Origin: Favolaschia claudopus
Lineage: Eukaryota > Basidiomycota > Agaricomycetes > Agaricales > Mycenaceae
DNA: 64,000 nucleotides
Direction: 5' to 3'
NCBI GenBank assembly: GCA_037176885.1
Contig: JAWWNJ010000281.1
Location: forward strand, 40,076 to 104,075
Shown here: in pieces, positions 33,482 through 45,678 of the stretch
Position numbering within the stretch: position 1 is the first letter of the stretch
How the letters are laid out: each line of letters opens with the position of its first letter
The notes under the pieces: generated by a model
Told to the model about the DNA's origin: nothing
Seen by the model: the letters and a program-made list of their open reading frames with translations, nothing else
Databases searched by the model: none
Translations under genes and position numbers: made by a program

Positions 33482-34817
33482 TCATTGTAAATCTGGGTGC
33501 TCAACTATGTAGTCCCTCCACATTGCAGCGGCAATCCTGTCGCGTCGCGCATCAGCTCTTGTCCTCTCCTCATTGGTGATAGCAAATGCATTATTCGGAT
33601 CAACGTCTGCACCTCCAGCAAAGAACGGGTCCCGTCAACATCGTACTCTGCATCATCTGGTAGGTCGTTGATGGGCCTGTGAATCGAAATGAAATTGTGA
33701 AGCGCAGCAGCTGCACCGATGATAAGGGCCTGCTGCTCGTAACCGAACTCCGGGCAAGATTTCAGAATCTTGAAGCGGCGTTTCACCACACCGAAAGCGC
33801 ATTCGACTACGGTTCGCAGCTGAGCATGACGCAAGTTGAAAAGCTCCTGAGGAGTTTGCGGCCTTAAACTTGTGTGAGAATATTGCAACACAACAGGTCA
33901 TTTAAACCTACTGTTGGTCCCCACTCTTCCACTCCTTCAGATGGTATCGTACAACGCGGTACGGAGTCATAAGCATATCGCAATTTGGAAAGCCAGCATC
34001 AGCCAGAAAGTAACGTCCACGAGGAAGAGAAAAGCGGTTTCGTCGTGCATGTTCAAACAAGAAACCATCTGCAGCTGTACCCTCGAAGCCAGGCATAATA
34101 TAGAGAAATCGTCGTTTTTGGTCGCATGCTGCCAGTGTATTTTGGGAAACCTTGCCGTGCGGTCGCTGTAGCGAGTAATATCATCCTCCAATACATAGGA
34201 ATCGAAATGAACACCATCGGCAGAGCCCCGAGCGTAGGTGAAGTACGGATAGAAGCGAGAATCAGATCGAATTTTTTCCGGGGTTTCGTCCACAGGGTCG
34301 GGGACGTATTTGTCGTAGAAGTCAGAGGTAAACGTTACAAGGAACTGGTTGATGTAGCTGAGCTACTTGTCAGAGAGTAAGGAAGCCGGAAAATTCTTAA
34401 CCACGCACCGACTGATTGTGTCTCCGGAAAGCTGGAATCTCTCTTGTAGTTCTCGTTTGACTGCTCCCAAGTACCATAAAAATAGACGAATATGGCCGGC
34501 TTCTCTTGAACCGACTGTCCTCCAGCTCACCCATTGCCGCTAACTCAGCCCACCATCAGCGAGAATTCGAGGGCGGACATGCCAAGCTGTGCATGACAGC
34601 GTTCGGGGTTGCCAAGTAGTATTTCATCCAGCCACAGTTGTCCAGTGAGTATAGAGGTGTTGAGAGGCCTTGGGACGCTTCCTTCCAGCGATTGCGATGC
34701 AAAAAAAGCTACAGCAATCACAGCGGTATGGGTTGCTGCGCGCCGCCGCTGGAGAGCAGACAGATGAAGAACACGTCGTGTTTGTGGCTGAGGGAGGGCA
34801 ATGACATTCACTGGCAT
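33482..34817 (-). pseudogene. HARBI1-like DDE nuclease (PIF/Harbinger transposase)
   Basis: Read from about 34817 (MPVNVIALPQPQTRR) to the stop at 33482. An N-terminal helical part (GQLWLDEILLGNPERCHAQL) precedes KPAIFVYFYGTW. After a short intron (about 34429-34374) comes YINQFLVTFTSDFYDKYV. The catalytic residues can all be seen: Asp in ADGVHFDSY, Asp in LADAGFPNCDMLMTPYRVV and Glu in QLRTVVECAFGVVKRRFKIL. The C-terminal DPNNAFAITNEERTRADARR, then IAAAMWRDYIVEHPDLQ, matches the family. Frame changes are needed near TTTCCCAAAATAC (about 34145), near GACGGGACCC (about 33637) and near 34550. All DDE residues are present but the protein cannot be made from one frame, so it is a young pseudogene unless these are base-call errors. 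Confidence 0.75.
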
Positions 34818-35049
34818 CAAGGTACAAGGTGTGCAGAGAGTAACCACAAAGAAAATAACGAGTGAAGGTACATAGTAAAGACGAAAAGCCTGATGAAGAC
34901 GCGGTCTGTCACATTCAGTCACCAAGAGTCAACCTGTGACTTTTCGGCTGATTTAAAAATTCGGCCGATTTTGGGACCGTTATAGTATATGCAAACAGAA
35001 AAGAAAAAAAAAAAAAAAGTTGTTGCAGACAGATCGAGCTTTCCTTCTG

Positions 35050-36210
35050 TTAGACCTCATGATCCTCACAAAAACACTGCAAAGTGAATGAGGCTTCACC
35101 GATAGTTGGTCTGGAAGCGGGGGACTGAGCCCACATGCGGTCTAGGAGTTCCACGAGAGCGGGCCACCGAACTGCGATGTTGCTTGTTTTGGGTCTGTTG
35201 ACTAACGAATGAGACGGGGTTCGCCTTAACATAGAGTACTGCAATGCCCACCCTCTTTCCCCTTCGTCCTACCTCATTGTAGATGTAATGCTCGTTCATA
35301 CCTGCCCAGGGGTATGTCTTGACGTTCAACACCCACTGAAGCACTTCCCAGTACACCATAGCGCAGCTATAAACATCCACCTTCACATCGTATCTGGGTT
35401 CGGCACACCAAAGTTCCGGGGCTTGCCAATTCACTGTGCCTACCAAGCTTGTCGCCATCGAATCTATGGTGCGCTTCTCTTTTGCGAGCCCAAAATCCGC
35501 AATTTTGGCGGTCCCATCACGGGTGAGGAGAACGTTGGAGGACTTGAGATCGCGGTGGATGACTGAGGGATTGCGTTGATGTAGATATTGAACGCCATTT
35601 GTTATATCCTGGATGACCAATATCTACGGAGTCTGTCATTTATAGCAACGTCCAAGGCAGTTCAGTTGTACCGCATGACTGAGGGAGGGGACGGGCTGCG
35701 TCTTAATGTATTCATGCAAGTCGCCGTTCGAGCAGTATTCCGTGACCAAAAAAGTGACCTGCCGAGACTTCACAGAACGCTAGCCCAAACTGGATACAGT
35801 ATCAGCGTCTAAGACCCGTTGAGTGGCAAGACTCACAAAGGCGACAATGTTCGGGTGGTCTAATGCCGCCAAAATCTTCAGTTCTTGCATTCCCCCTGAG
35901 TTGGTGTCGGCCTCGGGATGTCAAATGTTCGAAAGACAGCTCACTGGCAGTCACACGCTCCCGAAATTGGCCTATTGCTACAGGCTCTGAATGCAAAGTC
36001 CCAAGAAAGACGTCTTTGTAGCCGCCAGAGCCAATCTTCTTCAAATTTCCAAATCAGCCAGTGGATCTCATCAAGAGATGGCACTTGAGCTGATGGGACC
36101 CTCAGAAGGGATTGACCTGAAAACCTGCAGGACTCCAAGTTAGCCGCGGAAGTGCCTAGGTCATTATCAGGTGAAATGGCACCGAGGCTCTGGGTTTCTG
36201 CCCCCTCCAT
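35050..36210 (-). pseudogene. Protein kinase domain, Ser/Thr-type
   Basis: The glycine loop reads KKIGSGGYKDVFLG (about 36043-36000), followed after an intron by MQELKILAALDHPNIVAF. Next come VTFLVTEYCSNGDLHEYIK and DITNGVQYLHQ. The catalytic loop is VIHRDLKSSNVLL, then the DFG motif in KIADFGLAKEK and a P+1/APE block in NWQAPELWCAEP. The C-lobe ends MWAQSPASRPTIGE, stop at 35050. The invariant VAIK lysine appears as VAIGQF, so the ATP-anchoring Lys may be missing. At least five short introns are needed, and the segment before the glycine loop is in another frame. It is either a degraded gene or one whose splicing I have not resolved. TKL-like kinases of this shape are numerous in Agaricomycetes. 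Confidence 0.6.
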
Positions 36211-36964
36211 CGCAGCACTGCTCCCCTACCAACACGCAAGGTCCGGGCGCCCTGCGCCGGTGACAGACACAGGACAGGGAGCGTGCCTGCAAAATCTGTG
36301 AGGGATTGGACCGGTCGTCATCGCTCAGGCATTTCGTACTTACCCTCAGTATCGGTGCTAGAGCATTCATTTCTCTGATAACGGGGCATAAGCAGCGTAA
36401 CAAGTCACTAGAATGCCAAAAAGGACGACCATCTGCCCCCTTCCGCGCAGAATGCACCCATTGCCTACTCTCAAACACTGGTTATCGATGAGTTCTCGGT
36501 TGCGGACCACAGCATCAGTACGCCGCATGCTGGGAAGACGCGAAGGAGATTGAAGCAAGCCAGGGAAGGGAGAAGCGACGCCAGGTCACGTGCTTCGGCA
36601 CATTCGCTCAAGTTCTGACCTGGCAGGATTACTGTATACTGTCGACCAAGGTTCACGCCCAGTGAAAACGCGGGGCGCGGCTGGTATCCAAGGGGTGGCG
36701 GAAACTGGATTGATGGACCATGACTACCCACTGGTAGTAGTCGATCTAGTATCCGGGGTCCGCGAAAAGAGGTTTTGGTGGAAGTTCTTGAATATCTCGT
36801 TAGTGCCCACTGGTTCTACTGGTATAAAGCACACCATGTGGTTTGGAGTGCTTTACTGCGCTATAATATGTATCTACATGATTTTAATAGGCCCGGTATC
36901 GTCCCTTATTCACTCGAAGAAAGTTGCTGGAAAGTTGACAGCGTTTGATGGCAACGGCACTTTG
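36211..36964. other. Intergenic, contains a weak repeat copy
   Basis: GGGGTGGCGGAAAC near 36693 and TATCCGGGGTCCGC near 36750 resemble parts of the repeat at 1301-1407 / 40552-40653. No gene seen. Confidence 0.3.
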
Positions 36965-39900
36965 CACTGTAGGGAGAAGTCACAGCCGGAACAGCCGCGC
37001 GTGCGCTGGCTCATTCGGCCGTGGCATGGGGCCAGCCTGACCGCGCGACCGCGGTCGGCATGACTGTGCCCGCACGGCCATCTCAGCTGCGTTATGGCCA
37101 ATTTCGCGGTCAACCTGGCTGCGCTACGACAGCCAGGGCGACCGTGGCCCACAGTCAGTGCAGCTGCGCCTTCACAGTCAGCCTAACAGTACCCTCACAG
37201 TCATTGTACTCTTTGCTTTCGCTCGATCCAATTCCCGATAAAATCTTGTATTACTATTCAATCTAGCATACTACTACTACCCCCAAGCTGCACTATAGAC
37301 CATTATACCCCTGCAATTGATAATCCTCACAAACCTAGCAAAGGAAATCAGTTAAGGAACTTCCATGAGCTACCCACTCACTGGCCGAGCAAATATCCTC
37401 TAAGACCACGCCCATGAGTTAACGACGCGCCGTCTCCTATCCAACTCCAGATCAGAATCGTCAAAGTATTCACCATCGCACAGCACTCACCTAGACACGT
37501 TTTTGGTGAATCTATGACAACTCACCGGCACGTCGATTTCGCTCGTTCTCCTAGATTGGATGCTGACTTGCTGAATTTTAGAGTCGAAACGGCGCGTTTG
37601 ATGGCGCGAGGCGGGGACTTCGGTGTTGTCCGGTCAGAAGACGGTGGGGTCGGGATAGTTGGTGGCGGCGGGAGACGAAGGTGGTGATGGCGAGAGAAGC
37701 GCGGGGGATTGCGGTCGCGTGGGAAACGGCGTTGAGAGAGCGGCGAAGAGGGAGAATTGGGGGAAGGGAGTAGCGGGAGTAGCGGGAGCGCCGTGTCGAG
37801 GGCGTGAGGGGCAGGATTGGTGGAGGTATCGGAAACGAGCGAATGGCGGCGGTGTGGAGCTAGGATGGAGGATTTGAGGTAGAAGGCGGAGTGTTGGCGA
37901 GGAAGGCAGCGGCGTCAAAGCCTGATTGACGACATGCTGTCAAGTTCCCTTGGGGACGATGGCGGCGGGCGGCGGTAGCGAATAGGACTTGGGTGGGTGG
38001 GATTGCGAGGTAGGCGGTAGTTGGGCACGGCGGCGAGGTAGACGTAGCGTAGACTAGACACAGGGAACGTGGGGGAAAGTGGCGGCGGGGCGTCAGCGTC
38101 GTCATAGAGAGAGGGAGGTAAGGGTCAGGCTTGCGTGGCCGGACGTGGACGGTGTTGCTGATTGAACGAACACATCTTGACGGCCCTCGAGTGTGGCGTT
38201 CGTTGTCGTGCTGGAATTGACGTGTCGGTATGAGGGTGGAGTGTGGAGGTGGAAGGGTCGAGGGCGTCGTTTCGAGCGAGGAAGCTGGTGTGGTATAACG
38301 GGTCTTGAAGTGAGTCAGTTATGCGCAGAGACGCAGCAATGAAAGTTACTCACCCAATATCTAACGTCGATTCTAAACGTCGCAAACGAGTCCTGGCCCT
38401 TGACGAGCCCGCCGGCAACCATCCAGTCAAATGTGTCGAATGAGAAGCCTCCGCCGGGAACTGCGAATTGAGCTCGTTGAGGGTAGAAGAGGGAGGAGGG
38501 GCAAAGAGGAGGAGAGACGCATTTTCGGCAGCAAGGTCCGCGCTCGGCAGAAGGAGCTGAAGGGAGGTGGATGAGACCGACGAGGGGAGAGAGAGAGTGA
38601 ACGAAACACGCACCTCTAATCAGGATATAAGGTGGCCGATGGCGTTTGCGGAAATTGGCGTTGATTGAGAATGAGATGGTGGCGGAAACGAGCGGTTGAC
38701 GAGCGAAATTGACGAGGCGGAACGTCGTGGAGTGTCGAGGTGGTTGAGGCCGAGTCTCTCCGCATACGTTCCCATCAAGTCTTGAAGCTAATTGCAAAGT
38801 ATCGAGAGGGTGAGGAGCGCGTGAATCAGCGATGCAAATGATCGTCATACCGTGTCCCTCGTGCCAGTCAAAGAGAGGTGGGAGGGGATAGTTGGCAAGC
38901 TCAAAAGAATTCAAACGTTTCATAGTCGTCAGAGCACCCGGATGAGGCATTTGGACGCGTCTTACGGGCGCGAAGTCGCGATGTCGATCGGAGACGTAAT
39001 CAGCCTCAGAGGCCGAAATTTGGGCATTATCGGGGCGTCTCAGCGGCGTGGGACGTGTCAATAGCCTGCATGGGTTGGGTTGTATCGTCTTCAGGCGCGT
39101 AGAGACACGGGAAGCTGCGGGACAAGCCACAAGATGAAGGAAGAGGGAAAGGAGCGATGTGTTACATGTCACCGATGTCACAGATCACATGACTGACGCG
39201 TCGCGTTTTTGCCAAGTCCGAAAGTCGCGTTTCGAACGGTTCGGCCGAAAATTCTCAAAAATTCAGATAAATTCCAGAATTATTGGTCCGCTGTGCTGGT
39301 GTCCCTTAAATCTCCCATGAGTATGCGGCCTGTATTTCTTCCCAACTGTGGAAATTTTTAGGATGCCAGGTTTTTGCCAGATTCAACAAATTGAAATCTG
39401 CCCCGAAGACTCGGAAACACCAACTGTGTGTCAAGCATCAGCGCCAGATACGGTGCACTTCATATTTTTTGGGCTGTTTTAGTGGAAACTGTCAGGTCGC
39501 ACAAGATCAAGTGTCCACGACGCGAATCAGAATCGATATGAACAGGATTCCTTGATTGCTAAAATGCCATCGATTGCCGCCTTCCTGGCACTCCGCGCGG
39601 GGCATGGTGATGTCGGTGTGTGTCGGTGCAGCGTCCGAGTTGCGTGAGCGACGATGAGGGCTTGTGAGATGCAGGGCTACCTTGGTCGATGTTTCGGCGG
39701 GAACAAGGCGATGGGAAACGATATGTAAGTAGTGTAAGATTTCGATACAAAAAAACCTGCGATGCAGAGTGCTGCTATGCACAATCTGATATTGAATTGA
39801 ACCCTCTCTTTGCATGGGTTTGACGAATAAACGCTTCCTTTGTCAATTTGACTGTGGTCCAGGATGGTTCGACTGTGAGGCCGCAGTCAGGCTGACTGCG

Positions 39901-40214
39901 CCGCCACAGCCGGTTTGACCGCCGACACGGCTGATCTGACTGCGGTTTACGATCTTGTAAAAATACGGAATTTATGGGTAGTTATAGGCAGTATAGACTT
40001 TATGGTGTGATATTGTGTATTAGAGGAAGAGAATAAAGACTTGTAGCAACATATGACAGGAACAGCCAGATTGACTGTGTTGAGAATGACTGTGCGGCGC
40101 ACAGTCGGCATGACCGTGGCAGGCCACGGTCAAAATTTAGGCGGTCAGAATAACCGCGCGAAAAATCAAATAACCGCGGCGCGGTCATACCGGCTGTGAC
40201 TTCTCTCTACAGTG
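36965..40214. mobile_element. CACTA-like non-autonomous element, 3.25 kb
   Basis: Inverted repeats CACTGTAG(G/A)GAGAAGTCACAG at both ends, flanked by TTTG (36961-36964 and 40215-40218). Inside each end, for about 200-350 bp, GACTGTG, GACCGCG and their inverses (CACAGTC, CGCGGTC) recur many times. Subterminal repeat arrays plus a CACT- start are typical of CACTA/EnSpm elements. The middle has long but unrecognised frames on the minus strand (about 37634-39181) that look compositional rather than coding; no transposase was found. Confidence 0.72.
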
Positions 40215-42206
40215 TTTGACAGTACTATGACATAAGAACACGCTCGCACTTTTGCCTCTCGCATTCTTTACTCGCATTGAGAACATCCAGAGATGTTTGA
40301 GAAACGTGCCAAAACAAGTTAAACTATCATATTACCTTGAAAATGAGTGTGAGAATCTCTGGCAACTGGCCTATGCTTGGTGCCATTCGCTTTGATTTTA
40401 CGACCTGAACTGCATTTCGGTTCTCAAAAACCTTACTGTATAATTTCCAGAGTGTTATGTATTTAGTTACCGTCGATATATTGCCACTAACGGTGACTAG
40501 CCGCTCAACTTACCCACTTTCTGCTATCGTATTTGGAAGGATTGCCCGTTGAAGCAAGCATCAGCTGATTGCCGACTGGTGGTGGTGGGTCTGGTTTCCG
40601 GGGTCTTGACAGGAAGGTTTTGGGTCAAGAACTTTTGTTACCGCCACCCCTTGCTGGTATCGGGAAAATATCGCCGGGTATCGGGGAGTATCGTCTGGAC
40701 TCGAAATAGCAATAGGATGTATGTGGACAATGGTCCACATAGGAGGGGAAGCTTGTTTCAGTCCGTATATGCAATTTACTGAATTACATACTACATAGTA
40801 CACTGCGGCCCCCCCGCCGATCTATTCCAAGTACTCATGCAACTGCTGAAAAGGCTCAAGAAATTGAAATTCAGTAAGAATATCCTGTATATTGAATCTG
40901 GCTGCCACTTGTGCAATATAGCAGGTCAGGATTGTCAGGATGTGCCTCTCTAGCAACTGGTCTTCTTTGAGCTTGAGCATTGGGTTGAGCATTTCCCTGT
41001 TTTTGTACTATATTAGTATATTTTGCGCTGGCTGTACAGGATTCTGCTGCACCGGAGGTGGCTCTGGACCTTGAGGTCTACATGTTGGTGACGGAGGTGA
41101 ACTTTGCATATCCTGGTCTTCATTCTGTCTTCAACTGTGTGCACTCACCAGTCCTCACCCCTCATTAATTTTCCTACAGTTTGTGATCACGGCACGCATA
41201 TGCACCCAAGCTTCTTTTTCAATGGCTTTACTCCCGGGCCCTTCGTGCCGCGAGGAGCCGACCGAAGGTCGGCGACGAGCGGCGCACTTCCAGTCTGAGC
41301 CTACTGGAATACAATACTTGCTATGGCCCTTGTAGTCATACGTCGAGAAATTAATTGTGCACTCGGTGTCTGAATCTTCTAAAGGTTAAGCTTCCGCCTC
41401 GAAGAGGCCATCTCCCTAGTCATTTTGAAGTGGAGTGATCTTCACTCTTCAATTAATTTAGAGCACGCCGTGTGCGTGACCCGGTACAGCCACTCGGACG
41501 CGTTCGGCAAGCGGCCGATGACACAATAGACCACGTATACGGTAGCCGAGATCGATACGGTTCGATTTCGGCCGAGTTCACGACACATCATTGTGACAGC
41601 TAGTCACAGTAACGACGTTGAGCACTTTTACCATCATTTACTGATGGTAAAAGTGCTCAGTAAATGATGGTAAAAGTGCTCAGCGGGACAGCCACAGTAT
41701 CACTCTCCTAATGCGCAAGTGCGAATCTGCAACCAGGCTATTATCCTGATTAGATCTGACTTCATAGAGTGTATTGAATTCACCTCAGGGTGTGTTTTAA
41801 TCCCTTTCCAAGACTACAAACTCAACAGGTGAGCCCGTAAAATTCACCGTTGTTCACTTTTACCAACAGTATTGATCGTAAAGTTGAACAACGGCGAACA
41901 CAGCCATCTGTGACATCATAGCTATGACGCATTAGCTCTTGAGTAAAAGTTCTCGATTCCAAAGACGTCATACGCTCGGCGCCGAGCTCGGTCCACTCCT
42001 CAGCGTCCTCCTCCACCCCCCTTCATCTTACCTCCCTTCATCTTCGACGTGTTGTCTGACGAGTGTTTTACACTCTCAGGCAGCCTCACCTCTTCACTTT
42101 GTGTACCACTGGCGCCTCATATCCATACCTCACACCTTGCACCACTCCACTCGATCTCGTTTGGCTAAGGCGTATAAACTACAAAATAAAACTGTTTTCA
42201 TGCACA
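40215..42206. other. Intergenic with dispersed repeats and a hairpin
   Basis: 40552-40653 is the inverse copy of 1301-1407. 41538-41575 is an exact 38-bp inverse of 45724-45761. The inverted repeat GAGCACTTTTACCATCA (41620-41636) is followed by its inverse twice (41642-41658 and 41665-41681). No gene seen. Confidence 0.5.
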
Positions 42207-42904
42207 TCACATAGCCTCAAGAACCTGTGCCATCTCCGCAAATACCTCCCAGCTGTTCTCCAGAGTGATTGTAATGAATGTCAGTCCCGCAAATATTTCT
42301 GCCGCAACACCATCAAATTCGGGAGTAACCCACGAAAGATGCGAGTCTCGAGGTCCCACTTCCTCAGAAAGTGCATCACGCAGGTCCCGAAGCGCGTCAG
42401 CTGGGACTTGAATACCACAGTGCAGACCACCAAATAGACCTGGATGCGCAAGTGCATCCGCCGGTGCATGCCCCGAAGGCATCTCCTTCTCAGGCTGTAA
42501 ACGAATAATGTGCTGGTTCCAGTAGGTGCGAAACTCATCGAGCTTGGCTTGAACAAGCGGCGGGAAGATCCAATTGAACAGATCCCTAGCATATCAAACC
42601 GTCAACACAAATCCCGCTAATGATAAGACCCGTACTGGTGAAACGGGGCTTCTTCAACGAATATCCGCTCATTCTTGCCGCGAAGAACGTGTTCCCACAT
42701 ATTGAAACCCCACTTGTCATGGTGCCACCGCCAGAAAGCCTCAATTACCGTGTTATGCACGCTTTTGAGGAAAGCAGCAGCGGGATAAACACCTGTATCA
42801 ATGTCCGGTGCAAAGGCGTCCCTAAAGTTGTCGAGGTCGTCGATGATGTTCAGCAAAGGGAGTCTAGATGCGGGAAACGGACCTGATTGCAACCTGTATA
42901 GCAT
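42207..42904 (-). pseudogene. Integrase-core-like protein, 3' part
   Basis: Exons about 42904-42636 and 42585-42207 join in frame over a 50-nt intron (GTACGG...GCTAG). Conserved blocks are SVHNTVIEAFWRWHHDKWGFN, then LFNWIFPPLVQAKLDEFRTY, QPEKEMPSGHAPADALAHP, and a C-terminal ENSWEVFAEMAQVLEAM. I recognise the C-terminal half of an Agaricomycete family with an integrase (rve)-like core. The first half with the catalytic Asp residues is absent. The frame upstream of SVHNT is doubtful (a short intron may lie at about 42810-42780). Confidence 0.55.
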
Positions 42905-43297
42905 ACTGCCAACCTGTCTCAGAACCTTTGTCGTATGGCAACACGGAGTGGACAGCTTGGTTTAGGCGAGACGGCACTGCGGCATGTGTGATTGGCATGA
43001 TGGATTGGCATTTTGACCCCGGAGACATCCCTCTATCTGAACTTCAGGCTGTAATGTAGAAAAATGCGCCGGCCTCTACCGGCGCTTGGACAGCAAGACG
43101 GAAAGTACTTAGAGTAGATGAATATACTGTTATGTACATGAGCTCCCTCCAGTTTGTTCGCCCATGGGGCTCAGCCTCTCCGTCAACTACCACCAAGTTC
43201 AATGCGAAATATTCTGGTTCCATCCAACTCCTGCATCATTCTCACGTATTCGAGCTAGGTCATGAATAATATATAGACCGAGAAGTACATATATAAG

Positions 43298-43938
43298 AGT
43301 GTGTACGGGTGCGAGATACTGGCGAGATACGGGATATTGATGGGCACTGATTTCCTTATTGAGTAGAGACCGTGACACGGATCCCACCTGTCACTCCGGA
43401 GTTCCCGCCGAATCCCGACCCTTTGGCATTGTTTCCCGCCCCACTCCTCGCCTCCCGCCTTGTTCCCGCCTCCGCATACCTCCTTAGCAACGACCTATAA
43501 AATTCACAGCGTTATTCTACAATTTATTTAGGGTTACAATACAGGTGCCTGCCAAAAACTCGCTCAATAGAGCACTTTGGCAAACGGTGAAAAATGATTT
43601 TTTTCTTCAGTTCCCGCTAACCAAATTTTGGTTGTGGAGCCGCAAAACAGTGCGCAGCCCACTGTAGTTTTTCACCAAACTCGCTTAGTTTTTCGAACTG
43701 AAATTTGATTTTCACCGTTTGCCAAAATGCTCTAATTTGAAACGAAGAGGCAAGTTGCCGGTAGGTCATCGCGGTCGCAGACGGCGAGGAAGAGACGTCG
43801 ACGACGATTGAATTTGTTCGCACTTTGGATCAGCGCATAGCTCGTCATAAAAGTCACAGTCGCCCGTACCTACTCAATAAGGAAATCAGTACCCATCAAT
43901 ATCCAGTATCTCGTCCGTATCTTGCAGCCGTACACACT
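43298..43938. mobile_element. MITE, 641 bp, ~85-bp imperfect inverted repeats
   Basis: AGTGTGTACGG followed by TGC-AGATAC at the left end matches the inverse at the right end (43855-43938), including CTCAATAAGGAAATCAGT. It contains the MITE at 43570-43732. Just beyond the right end the terminal sequence is repeated in inverse, making a long hairpin at 43921-43969. Confidence 0.68.
43570..43732. mobile_element. MITE, 163 bp, TA target duplication
   Basis: GAGCACTTTGGCAAACGGTG and its near-inverse (AT in place of CT) are flanked by TA at 43568-43569 and 43733-43734. Nested inside the element at 43298-43938. Confidence 0.82.
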
Positions 43939-43969
43939 TTAATAATAATAAAGTGTGTACGGCTGCAAG
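43921..43969. repeat. Perfect 21-bp hairpin
   Basis: CTTGCAGCCGTACACACTTT(A) at 43921-43941 is perfectly inverse to 43949-43969 with a seven-base loop. It straddles the right end of the MITE at 43298-43938. Confidence 0.8.
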
Positions 43970-44664
43970 TAATTTGTATTGTCAAGTCAGTAGCCGTAGT
44001 GCAGAATGAACATGTCTACTAGACACACCGTAAAAGTTCAATTATTTGTTCGAGATTTCGTCCCCAGCGAATCCACCGTGTCACGGAATGTGTTTCGGCG
44101 CAAAACGAAGACTCCTGATTGAATGCATCAGAGTTTCGACAAAAAACTTGTGACCTTGTACAAGGTCAAAAAAGGCCGAAAAAGGCCGAAAAAGACCACA
44201 AGTCCGCAAGGCCACAAGCTTTCTCCTCGGATTCACAAGCTGTCATTTTCGGCTCACATAATCTTGGCAGTTTTGGCTTGGCGGCGGGATTTTGGGGTGT
44301 AGGGCAGGTGGGTTAGATGTTTGCATGTAATTGGGCTTTTCGTTTTGCTTTTACTCGTCTTTTTTTCATCACCGCCCCACCGCGCGAAAAATATGTATAA
44401 GCTCCACGCAGTGGGCCAAGCGGCGAGCGTTAAAGGGGGGTCTGCGGGGGTCTCCCCCGCGCTAGATTTTCCATCAATATTGTATTAAACATTGAAATCA
44501 ACGATACAAAAGCCAAAAACGAATCTATCTCTCCTCTAATGTGCCGTCAGGCCAAAGGAGGGGGGTCTGGGCATTGTTCCCCCCAGCATCTCAAGATGTC
44601 CACAAATTCTCCATGCCTACAACTGATTAAATATATTCAAATTCAAGTTCCTTTATTAGAGAGG

Positions 44665-45050
44665 TTGCGCAAAAGCCATACGAGCCACCAGATGGCTTTG
44701 GGCGTGTGCGCAGCCGATGGCTCCAATGGCTGCTGAACTTGGGCATTCTGCTCACAACTGCATCAAAACCATCCGTGCTTATCTAGATAAAGCCCGGTGA
44801 TGAACTGCGGACCTTCATGACGGGCAATAGCCGGACAGTGAGGGGGAAACTACTCAAGCAGAGAAACTGTTGTTGATGCCATAAATTAACCGTGGATTCT
44901 GGTGATTTGGGGAAGCCCATGACAGCTACTACAAACTGTGCGGATATGTTGCATACAATATAAGTTTGATGCTTAAACGTCCCAGAATTAGGAGCCATAT
45001 GCTGCGCACACGCCCAAAGCCATCTGGTGGGTCGTATGGCTTTTGCGCAA
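44665..45050. mobile_element. MITE, 386 bp, ~48-bp inverted repeats
   Basis: TTGCGCAAAAGCCATACGA at the left is matched in inverse at the right end for about 48 bp (through GGCTTTGGGCGTGTGCGCAG). No clear target duplication. Non-coding. Confidence 0.72.
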
Positions 45051-45245
45051 ACAGGTTATTGAGAGAAAATCCCTTAAGAAAAGCCACCTTCATACAGAAC
45101 TAGCTAAAGCACTTAGGATACATACTACATCCAAAAAGCCTTTTCTATAGGTCGTTCGCCATTCATCACCAAAATCACTTTCGGATCAGTTGACCGAAAA
45201 AGGAAATTTGTTACGTCACATGTCAGAGGTGGGGGAGGCCAAGTA

Positions 45246-45678
45246 GTGTTGCCGGAAGCTGGAGCTAGCTCCAAGCTGAGTTCAACTCCAACTCGACCCC
45301 TTCCCAAAAGCGGCACCTCGAGGCGATGCCAGCTCGCCTCGACTCCACCCTCGTCACCCAAAGCGGACGACGTGACATTTACGGTGGTGTAACTGAGTGA
45401 CATCACACTCCCTCCCCAGTTTCTGTATTGGCCGTTTCTTGGCCGTTTTCGACGTATAAAAAGCAGTTTGAGCTTGAAGAGAGCTCAGGAAAACCTTCCA
45501 CATAAAAATTTGGTCCATTCTCCCCTAAAATTTTGCCCTTCGGGTGGAAAGATGAACCCTGGGACACTAGATTCCCATATCCGGTATCAGCTCTGAGCCA
45601 GCTCCGGTCAACTCGAGCTGACAGCGAGCTGATGGGCAATCAACTCGAGTTCAGCTCCAACTCAGCTCCCGGCAACAC
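45246..45678. mobile_element. MITE, 433 bp, TA target duplication
   Basis: Ends GTGTTGCCGG(A/G)AGCTG and inverse, flanked by TA at 45244-45245 and 45679-45680. Subterminal AGCTGAGTTC/AACTCGAG motifs are repeated. Non-coding. Confidence 0.75.

Noticed and set aside
34140..34160. Programmed -1 frameshift at TTTCCCA in the HARBI1-like gene
   Set aside because: The zero frame reads TTT CCC AAA, not the X XXY YYZ phase needed, and other frame lesions exist in the same gene.
37634..39181. Long minus-strand frames inside the CACTA-like element as a transposase
   Set aside because: Composition is Pro/Ser/Arg-rich and GC-driven, no conserved motif, no consistent splice sites.
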